A DNA stretch of 38,075 bases. Source: Xenophilus sp. L33 (GTDB lineage: Bacteria > Pseudomonadota > Gammaproteobacteria > Burkholderiales > Burkholderiaceae_C). Made by a program: the position numbers and the translations under genes. The notes under the pieces are model-generated. The model saw only the letters and a list, made by a program, of their open reading frames with translations, was not told the origin of the DNA and did no database searches. Of the stretch, positions 25,541 through 33,264 are shown piece after piece (the first letter of the stretch is position 1; every line of letters begins with the position of its first letter). The DNA lies in contig NZ_LMUW01000033.1 of NCBI RefSeq assembly GCF_009765735.1, positions 1-38,075 on the forward strand, in the 5' to 3' direction.

Positions 25541-26311
25541 ATGATCCGTTTCGGCACCCACGAACTCTGGCAGCGCACCCGGCGCGAACTGATGGCGCCG
25601 ACCGGCGCCTTCCACAAGGGCGAATGGATGGACAGCGGCGACGACCCCGATCTGTCGCCCGCCGTCTTCCTGATCGAGATGGGTCCGCAGCTGGTGGCCA
25701 ATCCGCACTTCCATCGCAACAACCAGTTCCAGGTCTTCCTGAAAGGATCGGGTTCGATCGGCGTGCACGAGCTCGGTCCGGTCACAGTGCACTACGCGGG
25801 CGCCTACACCGGCTACGGCCCGCTGAAGGCGTCCGACGAAGGCCTCTGGTATTTCACGATGCGGCCGGTGCTCGAAGCGGGCGCGCAATACCTGCCCGAA
25901 TCGCGCGACCAGGTGGTCAAGGGACCGAAGCGGCAAGCCACCGGCGAAGTGAGCCGGCGCGCGAACACCGACGAACTGAAGTCGCTCGGCGACCTCGCGA
26001 CCGAGACCGTCATCGCCGCGGCCGACGACAAGCTGGCGGCCTCGGTCACGCGCGTTCCGCCGGACCGGTCGTTCGTTGCCGGCGATCCGGCCGGCAGCGG
26101 CGGCCAGTTCTTCGTCGTGCTGTCCGGCGAGATGCTGGTCGGCGAGCGGCGCCTGCACGAATGGGAGCAGGTCTTCGTGAGCGCCGACGAAAAGCCGTTC
26201 GAAGTGCAGGCCGGCGCGGAAGGGCTCGAGGTCCTGTTCCTGCAGTTCCCGCTGAAAGCGCCGGAGTACGAGGAGGCCTGGGCCCAGTTGCATGCGCAGG
26301 CGCAAAGCTAG
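25541..26311 (+). CDS. Cupin-like protein of unknown function
   Basis: The 256-residue protein appears to be a bicupin. The first half has a metal-binding-like motif HFHRNNQFQVFLKGSGSIG, and the second half has GGQFFVVLSGEMLVGERRL followed by EWEQVFVSADE without the usual histidines. There is no signal peptide, so it is cytoplasmic. CAGGAG is placed seven bases before the ATG. It may be an isomerase, dioxygenase or binding protein for the acid handled by the cluster; I do not recognise a named subfamily. It is the last gene of the central cluster; the next gene downstream is a membrane protein that looks unrelated. Confidence 0.7.
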   Translation: MIRFGTHELWQRTRRELMAPTGAFHKGEWMDSGDDPDLSPAVFLIEMGPQLVANPHFHRNNQFQVFLKGSGSIGVHELGPVTVHYAGAYTGYGPLKASDEGLWYFTMRPVLEAGAQYLPESRDQVVKGPKRQATGEVSRRANTDELKSLGDLATETVIAAADDKLAASVTRVPPDRSFVAGDPAGSGGQFFVVLSGEMLVGERRLHEWEQVFVSADEKPFEVQAGAEGLEVLFLQFPLKAPEYEEAWAQLHAQAQS

Positions 26312-26374
26312 TCATCGCGACGAACGTCGCCTTGCGTTCAGGCCGGGTTCACACCGGCCGCCGATGCTCGACGC

Positions 26375-27151
26375 ATGCCCCTCACGCCCGCCGACGACCC
26401 GCTCCAGTTCGGCAAGGTCGCCGAAGTCACCCTCGGCTTCTGGCTGGTGAAGATCGCCGCGACCACGCTGGGCGAGACGGCCGGCGATGCGGTGACGATG
26501 TCCATGGGCCTCGGCTATTTGGTCGGCAGCGCCCTCTTCGCCGCGGTCTTCATCGTCGCCCTCGGCGCGCAGATCGCATCGACGCACTACCGCCCCTTCC
26601 TGTTCTGGTTCGTCATCCTGGCGACGACCACCGTCGGCACGACCCTCGCCGACCTGCTGGACCGCTCGCTCGGCATCGGCTACCTGGGCGGCACGGCGGT
26701 CCTGATCGCGCTGCTGTTCGGCACGCTGGCCCTCTGGCGGCGAACGCTCGGCTCGGTCGCCATCTCGGCGATCACCTCGCGCACGGCCGAAGTCTTCTAC
26801 TGGGTGACCATCCTCTTCTCGCAGACGCTCGGCACCGCGCTCGGCGACTGGGTCGCCGATCCCGACTCGGGCCTGGGCCTGGGCTACGAAGGCGGTGCCG
26901 CGGTCTTCGCGGCGGCACTGGTGGTCGTCGGCGCGGCCTGGCTCTGGACCCGGACGTCGCGCACCGTGCTCTTCTGGGCCGCCTTCATCCTCACCCGGCC
27001 GCTGGGCGCGACCCTCGGCGACTGGCTCGACAAGCCCCATGCGAACGGCGGGCTGGCCCTGAGCCGCTACACGGCGACCGCGGCGCTGGCCGCCTTCATC
27101 GTCGCCGCCGTGCTGCTGCTGCCGCAACGCGCGGAGCGGATCCGGCGATAG
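26375..27151 (+). CDS. COG4705-like membrane protein with four internal repeats
   Basis: The 258-residue protein is almost entirely hydrophobic, with about seven to eight membrane helices. A unit occurs four times: ATTLGETAGDAV with GLGYLVGSALF; TTTVGTTLADLL with GIGYLGGTAVL; SQTLGTALGDWV with GLGYEGGAAVF; and TRPLGATLGDWL with a more divergent tail. The conserved Thr-x-Gly-x-Thr-x-x-Asp core suggests pseudo-symmetric packing around polar residues, as in small transporters or channels. It matches the uncharacterised COG4705 membrane protein family as I remember it. The gene stands alone, convergent with the CoA-transferase at 27186. No function is assigned. Confidence 0.78.
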   Translation: MPLTPADDPLQFGKVAEVTLGFWLVKIAATTLGETAGDAVTMSMGLGYLVGSALFAAVFIVALGAQIASTHYRPFLFWFVILATTTVGTTLADLLDRSLGIGYLGGTAVLIALLFGTLALWRRTLGSVAISAITSRTAEVFYWVTILFSQTLGTALGDWVADPDSGLGLGYEGGAAVFAAALVVVGAAWLWTRTSRTVLFWAAFILTRPLGATLGDWLDKPHANGGLALSRYTATAALAAFIVAAVLLLPQRAERIRR

Positions 27152-27177
27152 CGTTGGCAATAGCGTTGGCAATAGCG
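27149..27177. repeat. Short 12-bp tandem repeat at a gene end
   Basis: The unit TAGCGTTGGCAA occurs twice (27149-27160 and 27161-27172), followed by a partial TAGCG. The first copy contains the TAG stop codon of the membrane protein gene. It lies in the 34-base gap between two convergent genes. It is probably a simple replication-slippage duplication. Confidence 0.75.
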
Positions 27178-27185
27178 AGAACGCC

Positions 27186-28565
27186 TCAGGGCCACACCGC
27201 CGGAGCGCTCCCCGGCCGCATCGAAGGCCGCGCCCAGCCGGCCGGCGTGCGCGACAACCGCGCGCTGTGCCTAAAGCCTGCCAGCCGCCCGAAGCCGGAT
27301 TCGGATGTCTCCACGAACGGCGTCTTGTCCGGGATCGCGATGCCGAAGCCGTCCGCGATGCGGCCCAGGCCGCGCAGCCATTGCCCGGTCTGCGCCAGCG
27401 ACACCTGCACGTGCCAGCTGCCGCCTTCGCGCTGCTGCCGCCACAGCGCCGCGGCGGTGCCCATCGCGATGAGGTAGCCGGTCGCCTCGTCGAGGATCTG
27501 CATCGGCAGCGGCCGCGGCTCGCCTTCTCCGGCGGCCTCGCCCTCGGCGCGGTTGAAGCCCATCGCGGTCTGCACCAGCGAATCGAAGCCGCGGCGCCCG
27601 GCCCACGGCCCTTGGGTGCCGTAGGCCGTGAGCGAGACGCAGACGATGCCCGGGCGCAGCCGCGCCAGCGCCTCCGGCTCGAAGCCCAGCGCCGAGAGAC
27701 CGCCCGGCCGGTAGCCTTGGATGAAGGCGTGCGCCTCGCCGAGCAGTTGCCGCAAGGTCGCCTGGCCGGCGTCGGTGTGCAGGTCGACCTCCGCCGACAG
27801 CTTGCCGCGGCTGGTGTCGGCAATCGCCGAGATGTTGGGCAGGTTCGGCGAATTGACCAGCATCACGTCGGCGCCGTGGGCGGCCAGCGCGCGACCGCCG
27901 ACCGGCCCCGCCAGGATGCGCGTGAGGTCGAGCACCCGCAGGCCGTCGAGCGGCCGCGCATCGGGCGCCAGCGGCGGCAAGCTGCGCGGCGGCGCATCGC
28001 CGATGCGCTCGATGGTGAAGAGCGGCTGCGAATGCAGCGCCCGGCCCTGTGGCGTCGCATCCCATTGGTCGAAGCTGCGCAGCGCGGTGACCACCAGCTT
28101 GCGCGCTGCCGCCGCGTCCTCGAAGTCCAGCGCCTTCCAGTGCAGCAGCGCGGCTTCCGCATCGGCGCGCTTTGCCGTGGCAGGGTCGAGCCCCAGCAGG
28201 CGCAGCGCGCCGTCCCGATGGTGCGCGAAGTTGGCGTGGATGCGGACCGCGCCGTCGGCGGTGCGGTACAGGCCCGAGAACGCGTCCCACAGGTCGGGCG
28301 TGCGGCCGTCGATCTCGAACCAGGCGGTGCAGTCGAGCGCCGCATGCACCATGTCGACCGCCACCTCCTGGCGCGGCTGCCCGCGCGCATGGCCGAGTTC
28401 GCAGGCCGCCAATGCCGCCGCCGCGATGGTGCTCTGCGCCGCGGCGCCGACCGCGAAGGAACTCGGCAGCACCGGATCGGCGCCGGTCAGGCGCGCCCAC
28501 CCGAGGGCTTCGGGCGGCAGTCCGGCACCGAGCCAGATCGCCTTCAACGCATCGCTCGCATCCAT
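27186..28565 (-). CDS. CaiB/BaiF class III CoA-transferase, two-part form
   Basis: This 459-residue protein has the CaiB-type opening motif in its middle instead of at its start: LDGLRVLDLTRILAGPVGGR, followed by GYRPGGLSALGFEPEAL and SLTAYGTQGPWAGRRGFDSL. About 210 residues precede it and appear to be a second, rearranged CoA-transferase half (LPSSFAVGAAAQSTIAAAAL). The likely catalytic Asp is in ILDEATGYLIAMG. This arrangement is known in a branch of class III CoA-transferases. The start ATG (28563-28565) has GGAG upstream, directly after the T-run of a terminator at 28581-28614, so expression depends on readthrough or on an unseen promoter. Substrate unknown. Confidence 0.8.
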   Translation of the reverse strand: MDASDALKAIWLGAGLPPEALGWARLTGADPVLPSSFAVGAAAQSTIAAAALAACELGHARGQPRQEVAVDMVHAALDCTAWFEIDGRTPDLWDAFSGLYRTADGAVRIHANFAHHRDGALRLLGLDPATAKRADAEAALLHWKALDFEDAAAARKLVVTALRSFDQWDATPQGRALHSQPLFTIERIGDAPPRSLPPLAPDARPLDGLRVLDLTRILAGPVGGRALAAHGADVMLVNSPNLPNISAIADTSRGKLSAEVDLHTDAGQATLRQLLGEAHAFIQGYRPGGLSALGFEPEALARLRPGIVCVSLTAYGTQGPWAGRRGFDSLVQTAMGFNRAEGEAAGEGEPRPLPMQILDEATGYLIAMGTAAALWRQQREGGSWHVQVSLAQTGQWLRGLGRIADGFGIAIPDKTPFVETSESGFGRLAGFRHSARLSRTPAGWARPSMRPGSAPAVWP

Positions 28566-28580
28566 GTCGGGCACTCCATG

Positions 28581-28614
28581 AAAAAAGGCAGGGCCCGTTC
28601 GCACGGCCCTGCCT
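28581..28614 (-). terminator. Intrinsic terminator after scoB, within the leader of the CoA-transferase gene
   Basis: Read on the - strand, the stem AGGCAGGGCC pairs perfectly over 10 bp with GGCCCTGCCT across a 9-base loop and is followed by a run of six T (28581-28586). This is a strong rho-independent terminator for the scoA-scoB transcript, whose last gene stops at 28639. The next - strand gene starts only 16 bases beyond the T-run, with its GGAG ribosome binding site in between. Confidence 0.88.
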
Positions 28615-28638
28615 GGTGTTCGCTGTGCGAAGCCGCCC

Positions 28639-29277
28639 TTACTGGATCAGCTTCGCGCCGGTCTTGGCCTGCAACGCGTCGAAGGTCACGCCGGGCGCGA
28701 GCTCGACCACCTTCAGGCCTTCGGGCACCACGTCGAGCACCGCCAGGTCGGTCACGATGCGGTCGACCACGCCGACGCCGGTCAGCGGCAGGGTGCACTG
28801 CTCGAGGATCTTCAGGTCCTCGGTGCCGTCCTTCTTCTTCGCGACGTGCTCCATCAGCACGATCACGCGCTTGACGCCGGCCACCAGGTCCATCGCGCCG
28901 CCCATGCCCTTGACCATCTTGCCGGGGATCATCCAGTTCGCCAGGTCGCCCTTCTCGCTCACCTGCATCGCGCCGAGGATCGAGAGATTGATCTTGCCGC
29001 CACGGATCATCGCGAAGCTGTCGTGGCTGCCGAAGATGGCGCTGCCGGGCAAGGTGGTCACTGTCTGCTTGCCGGCGTTGATGAGGTCGGCATCGACCTG
29101 GTCCTCGGTCGGGAACGGGCCGATGCCGAGCATGCCGTTCTCGCTCTGCAGCCAGACTTCCTTGTCGCCGACGAAGTTGGCCACCAGCGTCGGAATGCCG
29201 ATGCCGAGGTTGACGTAGAAGCCGTCTTCCAGCTCTTGCGCCGCGCGTGCGGCCATCTGGTCTTGGGTCCAGGGCAT
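28639..29277 (-). CDS. scoB: 3-oxoacid CoA-transferase subunit B
   Basis: This 212-residue subunit carries the catalytic glutamate of family I CoA-transferases in [10 protein letters not shown] (Glu46), which forms the glutamyl-CoA intermediate. [17 protein letters not shown] and [17 protein letters not shown] are also typical of subunit B. With subunit A it transfers CoA from succinyl-CoA to acetoacetate or a similar 3-oxoacid. The ATG at 29277 is one base beyond the stop of scoA. The frame extends upstream, but that part lies inside scoA and is rejected. An intrinsic terminator follows the stop codon. A 3-oxoadipate-specific enzyme (PcaJ) is possible, but no other aromatic-degradation genes are nearby. 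Confidence 0.9.
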   Translation of the reverse strand: MPWTQDQMAARAAQELEDGFYVNLGIGIPTLVANFVGDKEVWLQSENGMLGIGPFPTEDQVDADLINAGKQTVTTLPGSAIFGSHDSFAMIRGGKINLSILGAMQVSEKGDLANWMIPGKMVKGMGGAMDLVAGVKRVIVLMEHVAKKKDGTEDLKILEQCTLPLTGVGVVDRIVTDLAVLDVVPEGLKVVELAPGVTFDALQAKTGAKLIQ

Positions 29278-29278
29278 G

Positions 29279-30091
29279 TCAGGCTCCTTGTTTCTTGTCG
29301 ACGGGCACCTTGGGCACCGGAACATCGGTGGCGGCGGCATGCGCGATCGCGGCTTGCGCCTCGACCTTGGCGGCGGCCGCATCGACCGGCGCGGCGGCGC
29401 TCACGGTGCGCTTCTCGATGCGCTTCTCGGGCGTGGCGTTGAGCACGATGCGGTGCACGTAGATGCCCGGCAGGTGGATGTCGTCGGGTGCCAGCTCGCC
29501 GACCTCGACGATCTTCTCGACCTCGACGATGCACAGCTTGCCGGCCATCGCGGCGGCCGGATTGAAGTTGCGCGCCGTCAGACGGAAACGCAGGTTGCCG
29601 GACTTGTCGGCGATGTCGGCCTTGACCAGCGCGACGTCGGGCACCAGCGAATGCTCCATGACGTAGGTCTCGCCGTCGAACTCGCGCAGTTCCTTGCCTT
29701 CGGCCACCTGGGTGCCGACGCCGGTCTTGGTGAAGAAGGCCGGGATGCCGGCGCCGCCGGCGCGCAGCTTCTCGGCCAGCGTGCCCTGCGGCGTGAATTC
29801 CAGTTCGAGTTCGCCGGCCAGGTACTGCCGCTCGAATTCCTTGTTCTCGCCCACGTAGCTGGCGACCATCTTCTTGATCTGCCGGGTCTCCAGCAGCTTG
29901 CCGAGGCCGAAGCCGTCGACGCCGGCGTTGTTCGAGATGCAGGTGAGGTTCTTGACGCCCGAGTCGTGCAGTGCGTCGATCAGCGCCTCGGGAATGCCGC
30001 AGAGGCCGAAGCCGCCGACCGCCAGCGTCTGGCCGTCGGCCACGACGCCCTTGAGCGCCGCGTCGGCGGAGGGATAGATCTTGTTTGCCAT
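29279..30091 (-). CDS. scoA: 3-oxoacid CoA-transferase subunit A with Ala-rich C-terminal extension
   Basis: The 270-residue protein shows the subunit A marks [53 protein letters not shown] and [13 protein letters not shown]. It pairs with scoB to activate 3-oxoacids. Typical A subunits are about 235 residues; here some 35 extra residues after [11 protein letters not shown] are rich in Ala, Val and Pro and look disordered. It is divergent from the PAS-LuxR regulator gene, with a 24-bp palindromic region between them that probably controls the pair. Adenine-rich bases precede the ATG but no strong Shine-Dalgarno sequence is seen. Confidence 0.9.
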   Translation of the reverse strand: MANKIYPSADAALKGVVADGQTLAVGGFGLCGIPEALIDALHDSGVKNLTCISNNAGVDGFGLGKLLETRQIKKMVASYVGENKEFERQYLAGELELEFTPQGTLAEKLRAGGAGIPAFFTKTGVGTQVAEGKELREFDGETYVMEHSLVPDVALVKADIADKSGNLRFRLTARNFNPAAAMAGKLCIVEVEKIVEVGELAPDDIHLPGIYVHRIVLNATPEKRIEKRTVSAAAPVDAAAAKVEAQAAIAHAAATDVPVPKVPVDKKQGA

Positions 30092-30132
30092 GGTTCCTTG
30101 CTCGGTGAAGGTTGAAGCAGAGCCTCAAACGA

Positions 30133-30156
30133 TACTACGTACTCGCATACGTAGTA
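30133..30156. promoter_or_regulatory. 9+9 bp palindrome between scoA and the LuxR regulator gene
   Basis: Perfect arms TACTACGTA (30133-30141) and TACGTAGTA (30148-30156) flank the 6-base spacer CTCGCA. The site is in the 72-base gap between the divergent scoA and PAS-LuxR genes, within an AT-rich patch of an otherwise GC-rich region. LuxR-type regulators bind such dyads as dimers. Control of scoAB and self-control by the adjacent regulator is the straightforward inference. Confidence 0.75.
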
Positions 30157-30163
30157 ATTCGTA

Positions 30164-30751
30164 ATGGAGACACCCGACTCATCGCGCCGCGACATCGACT
30201 ACCGCCAGGCCTTCGAACAGGCGCCGGTGGGCATGGTGCTGTCGCGCCACCGCGTGATTGTCGACTGCAACGCGCGCTTGTGCGAGATGTTCGGCGCCAC
30301 GCGCAGCGCGCTGCTCGGGCAATCGTTCCGGGTGCTGTACCCGAGCGTGGCGGAGTTCGAGCGCATCGGCCGGCGCATGGAACCGATCCTGAATGCGAGC
30401 GGCCGCTACGCCGACACCCGCATGATGAAGCGCGTGGGCGACCTGCACGGCGCCTTCGCCGGCGACACCTTCTGGTGCCACGTGAGCGGCCAGGCGCTGA
30501 ACCGGGCGGCGCCGCACGAAGCCGGCATCTGGACCTTCGAGGACCTCGGCTCGCGCCGCACGGCCAAGGCCGAGCTGACGCCGCGCGAACGCGAGGTCGC
30601 CGCGCAGGTGATGCAGGGCCGCACCTCCAAGGAGATCGGCCGGCTGCTCGGCATCAGCCACCGCACGGTCGAGCTGCATCGCGCCCGGCTCATGCGCAAG
30701 TACGCGGCGGCCACCACCGCCGAGCTGGTGCAGAAGCTGATGACCGGTTGA
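30164..30751 (+). CDS. PAS-domain LuxR-family transcriptional regulator
   Basis: The 195-residue protein has an N-terminal PAS domain (YRQAFEQAPVGMVLSRHRVI, then CEMFGATRSALLGQSF). It ends in a LuxR/NarL helix-turn-helix (LTPREREVAAQVMQGRTSKEI, then LLGISHRTVELHRARLM). There is no phosphorylation receiver domain, so the PAS domain likely senses a small molecule directly. It is divergent from scoAB and shares a palindrome with it. Such single PAS-LuxR proteins often sit next to acid or alcohol catabolic genes. The ligand is unknown; a 3-oxoacid or CoA-related metabolite would fit the neighbours. Confidence 0.88.
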   Translation: METPDSSRRDIDYRQAFEQAPVGMVLSRHRVIVDCNARLCEMFGATRSALLGQSFRVLYPSVAEFERIGRRMEPILNASGRYADTRMMKRVGDLHGAFAGDTFWCHVSGQALNRAAPHEAGIWTFEDLGSRRTAKAELTPREREVAAQVMQGRTSKEIGRLLGISHRTVELHRARLMRKYAAATTAELVQKLMTG

Positions 30752-30764
30752 GGCAGGATGCGGC

Positions 30765-31823
30765 ATGGCTGCCAAGACGAATCCCTACCAGGACCCCGCG
30801 AAGCCGCACCACCGCGCGAACGGCTTCCAGAACAACTACGTCGAGTTCGTGCCGCGCAGTCTCTCCGAGCTGCTGCGCTGGAAGCGACAGGCGTTGATGA
30901 ACGGCCTGCCGAAGCCGCCGCGGGCGCCGACGCCCCAGGTCGCACCCGAGTTGCCCTGGCTGCACGCCAACGTCGGCACCGCGATGGTGCCCAGCGTGAC
31001 CTGGATCGGCCACGCCACCGCGCTGGTGCAGCTCGGCGGCCTGTCGCTGCTGACCGACCCGATCTTCTCGCCGCGCGCCTCGCCGCTGCGCTTCGCCGGC
31101 CCGAAACGGCATTCGCCGCCCGGCATCGCGCTGGCCGAACTGCCGCGCATCGACCTGGTGCTGGTCTCGCACAACCACTACGACCATCTGGACCTCGATT
31201 CGGTCGCGGCGCTGAGCCGGCAGGCCGGCGGTCCGCCGCTCTTCGTGGTGCCGCTCGGCCTCAAGCCCTGGCTGAAGGACCACGGCATCGACAGCGCGAT
31301 CGAGCTGGACTGGTGGGACCGCCACGCGATCGCCGCGCCCGCCGGCGAGGTCGAGGTCTCGCTGGTGCCGGCCCAGCACTGGTCGTCGCGCAGCCCGCGC
31401 GACGCGCTGGCGACCTTGTGGGGCGGCTTCGCGGTGCTGGCGCCGGACTGCCACCTGCTCTTCACCGGCGACACCGCCTACTCGCGCGACTTCGGCGACA
31501 TCCGCGCGCATTTCGCCGAGCGGCAATCGCCCGCGCGCGGCGGCGGCTTCGACCTGGCGCTGATCCCGATCGGTGCCTATGCACCGCGCTGGTTCATGAG
31601 CAACCAGCATGTGGACGTGGCAGAGGCGCTGCGCATCCACGACGACCTCGGCGCCAAGCGCTCGCTGGGCATCCATTGGGGCGTCTTCGAGCTGACCGAC
31701 GAGCCGCTGGACGAACCGCCGCGCAAGCTCGCCGAGCTGCGCCGGGCCCGCGGGCTGCCGGAAGAGACCTTCTTCGTCACCGCGCTCGGCGAGACCCGCA
31801 GGCTCGCGCCGCGCCCGCGCTGA
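30765..31823 (+). CDS. Metallo-beta-lactamase-fold hydrolase (NAPE-PLD/UlaG-like)
   Basis: The 352-residue protein has the MBL zinc motif SHNHYDHLD (His136, His138, Asp140, His141). It also has TWIGHATALVQLGGLSLLTDP, which starts the fold, FTGDTAYSRDF for the bridging aspartate, and LGIHWGVFELTDEPLDEPP near the end. These are the marks of the NAPE-PLD-like/UlaG-like branch, with activity towards phosphodiester or lactone substrates. Some bacterial homologues sit in the periplasm or are membrane-bound; no signal peptide is seen here. It follows the LuxR gene by 13 bases and may be co-transcribed. The substrate is not predictable. Confidence 0.86.
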   Translation: MAAKTNPYQDPAKPHHRANGFQNNYVEFVPRSLSELLRWKRQALMNGLPKPPRAPTPQVAPELPWLHANVGTAMVPSVTWIGHATALVQLGGLSLLTDPIFSPRASPLRFAGPKRHSPPGIALAELPRIDLVLVSHNHYDHLDLDSVAALSRQAGGPPLFVVPLGLKPWLKDHGIDSAIELDWWDRHAIAAPAGEVEVSLVPAQHWSSRSPRDALATLWGGFAVLAPDCHLLFTGDTAYSRDFGDIRAHFAERQSPARGGGFDLALIPIGAYAPRWFMSNQHVDVAEALRIHDDLGAKRSLGIHWGVFELTDEPLDEPPRKLAELRRARGLPEETFFVTALGETRRLAPRPR

Positions 31824-31826
31824 AGC

Positions 31827-32492
31827 TCAGCCGGCCTTGCGGAAGGTGAGGTTGATCCGGCTCTCGCCAAGCAGCCGGTGGCTGGCTTCCTTCAGCGGCA
31901 GCACGCCATGGAAGCGCAGCCGCGACGGCCCGCCCCAGACCACCACGTCGCCATGGCCCAGCGGCACCCGCGCCGGCCTGTCGGCGCGACGGTCGCCGCC
32001 GAACTGGAACATCGCCGGAATGCCCAGCGAGACCGAGACGATCGGCTGGCGCATGTCGCGCTCGTTGCGGTCCTGGTGCAGCGACAGCCGGGTGCCGGGC
32101 ACGTAGCGGTTGACCAGGCAGGCGTCGGGCTCGAAATCCTCGAAGCCGGCGGCGGCAGCGGCCTCGGTGGCCAGCCGGCGGAAGGCCTCGGGCATGGCGG
32201 GCCAGGGGCGTGCGCTGTCGGGGTCGATCGGGTCGTAGCGGTACCCGGCGAGGTCCGACACCCAGCCGAGCGCGCCGCAGTTGGTCATCGCGACGGACAT
32301 CCGGAAGCCGCCGGGCGTCACCATGTGGCGCAACGGCGCCGCTGCCTGCACCCGGTCGACCGCGTCGAGCAGTTCGGCCTCCCGCGGCCGCGCGAAGCGG
32401 CGCAGCAGCAGCGCGCCCGGCCCCAGCGGCTCGCGCGCCGGCAGTCCGTCGGTCGGGTCGTCGAGCGCGTCGCCGAAGAGGTCGAGGGTCAT
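31827..32492 (-). CDS. alkB: DNA oxidative demethylase AlkB
   Basis: This 221-residue Fe(II)/2-oxoglutarate dioxygenase removes methyl groups from 1-methyladenine and 3-methylcytosine in DNA by oxidation. The iron ligands are in LSLHQDRNE (His139, Asp141) and the later RLRFHGVLP. The 2-oxoglutarate-binding arginines are in SRINLTFRKAG at the end, as in E. coli AlkB. GGFRMSVAMTNCGALGWVSD is the nucleotide-recognition lid. It is the last gene of the operon ada / 2OG-oxygenase / alkB, lying 13 bases after the oxygenase gene. Induction by Ada during alkylation stress is expected from this arrangement. Confidence 0.93.
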   Translation of the reverse strand: MTLDLFGDALDDPTDGLPAREPLGPGALLLRRFARPREAELLDAVDRVQAAAPLRHMVTPGGFRMSVAMTNCGALGWVSDLAGYRYDPIDPDSARPWPAMPEAFRRLATEAAAAAGFEDFEPDACLVNRYVPGTRLSLHQDRNERDMRQPIVSVSLGIPAMFQFGGDRRADRPARVPLGHGDVVVWGGPSRLRFHGVLPLKEASHRLLGESRINLTFRKAG

Positions 32493-32505
32493 GGCGGCCG
32501 GCGCT

Positions 32506-33264
32506 TCAGGTGGCGTCGTGGAAGACGATGCCGGCCGTGTGCCGTCGGCCCGACAGCACCCGGCTCACACCGTGCCGCAGCTGCACCCGGTAGACGCCGC
32601 GCGTGCCCTGCACCGGCCGCTGGTGCACCGCGATCACCGCGGCGTCGCCCTGGCGCAGCGGCAGCACCATCGGCCGCGACTGCATGCGCGGCCGCTGCTC
32701 GGTCATCACCAGCTCGCCGCCGGTGAAGTCGCGACCGGGCTCCGACAGCAGGACCACCACCTGCAGCGGGAACACCTCGTCGCCGTAGAGGTCCTGGTGC
32801 AGGCAGTTGTAGTCGTCGCGGCCGTACTGCAGCAGCAGCGGCGTCGGCCGCAGCTGGGCCGCCGCATGGCAGCGCGCGATGAACTCTGCATGGGTCGCCG
32901 GGTAGCGGGTCTCGCTCGCCAGCGCCTGCTTCCAGCGGTTGGCGATCGGCGCCAGCCGGACGTAGAGCTGCTCGCGCAGCGCCGCGACCAGCGGCGGCAG
33001 CGGATAGGCGAAATACTTGTATTCGCCGCGGCCGAAGCCATGCCGCTCCATCACCACCCGGCTGCGAAAGAGCGGATCGAGCGGATAGCGCGCCGCCAGC
33101 CAGTCGCATTGCGCCGGACTCAGCAGCCCCTGGACGATCGCATGGCCCTGGCCGTCGAGCGATTCGCCGAGCACGTCCCAGTCGATCGCGTCGATGCGCC
33201 GGCCCAGCGCCGCGCCGGGCCGTTCGGCCGCGGCGGGCAGCGACTGCGGATCGCGCGCGTTCAT
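32506..33264 (-). CDS. 2OG-Fe(II) oxygenase in the ada-alkB operon
   Basis: The 252-residue protein is a second Fe(II)/2-oxoglutarate oxygenase of the prolyl-4-hydroxylase-like type. It has NCLHQDLYGDEVFPLQ for two iron ligands (His156, Asp158), a later HGVSRVLSG histidine, and a distal HTAGIVFHDA. It is not an AlkB paralogue: the lid and the C-terminal RxNxTFR motif are missing. Its start overlaps the ada stop (ATGA) and it precedes alkB, so it is part of the adaptive response unit. I recall homologues in ada-alkB operons elsewhere. Its target may be a protein or an alkylated base; this is open. The start ATG ends at 33264. Confidence 0.85.
   Translation of the reverse strand: MNARDPQSLPAAAERPGAALGRRIDAIDWDVLGESLDGQGHAIVQGLLSPAQCDWLAARYPLDPLFRSRVVMERHGFGRGEYKYFAYPLPPLVAALREQLYVRLAPIANRWKQALASETRYPATHAEFIARCHAAAQLRPTPLLLQYGRDDYNCLHQDLYGDEVFPLQVVVLLSEPGRDFTGGELVMTEQRPRMQSRPMVLPLRQGDAAVIAVHQRPVQGTRGVYRVQLRHGVSRVLSGRRHTAGIVFHDAT

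Noticed and set aside
27149..27177. Tandem 12-bp repeat considered as a mobile-element or attachment-site trace
   Set aside because: Only two and a half units exist, with no inverted repeats, integrase or transposase nearby; simple slippage explains it.
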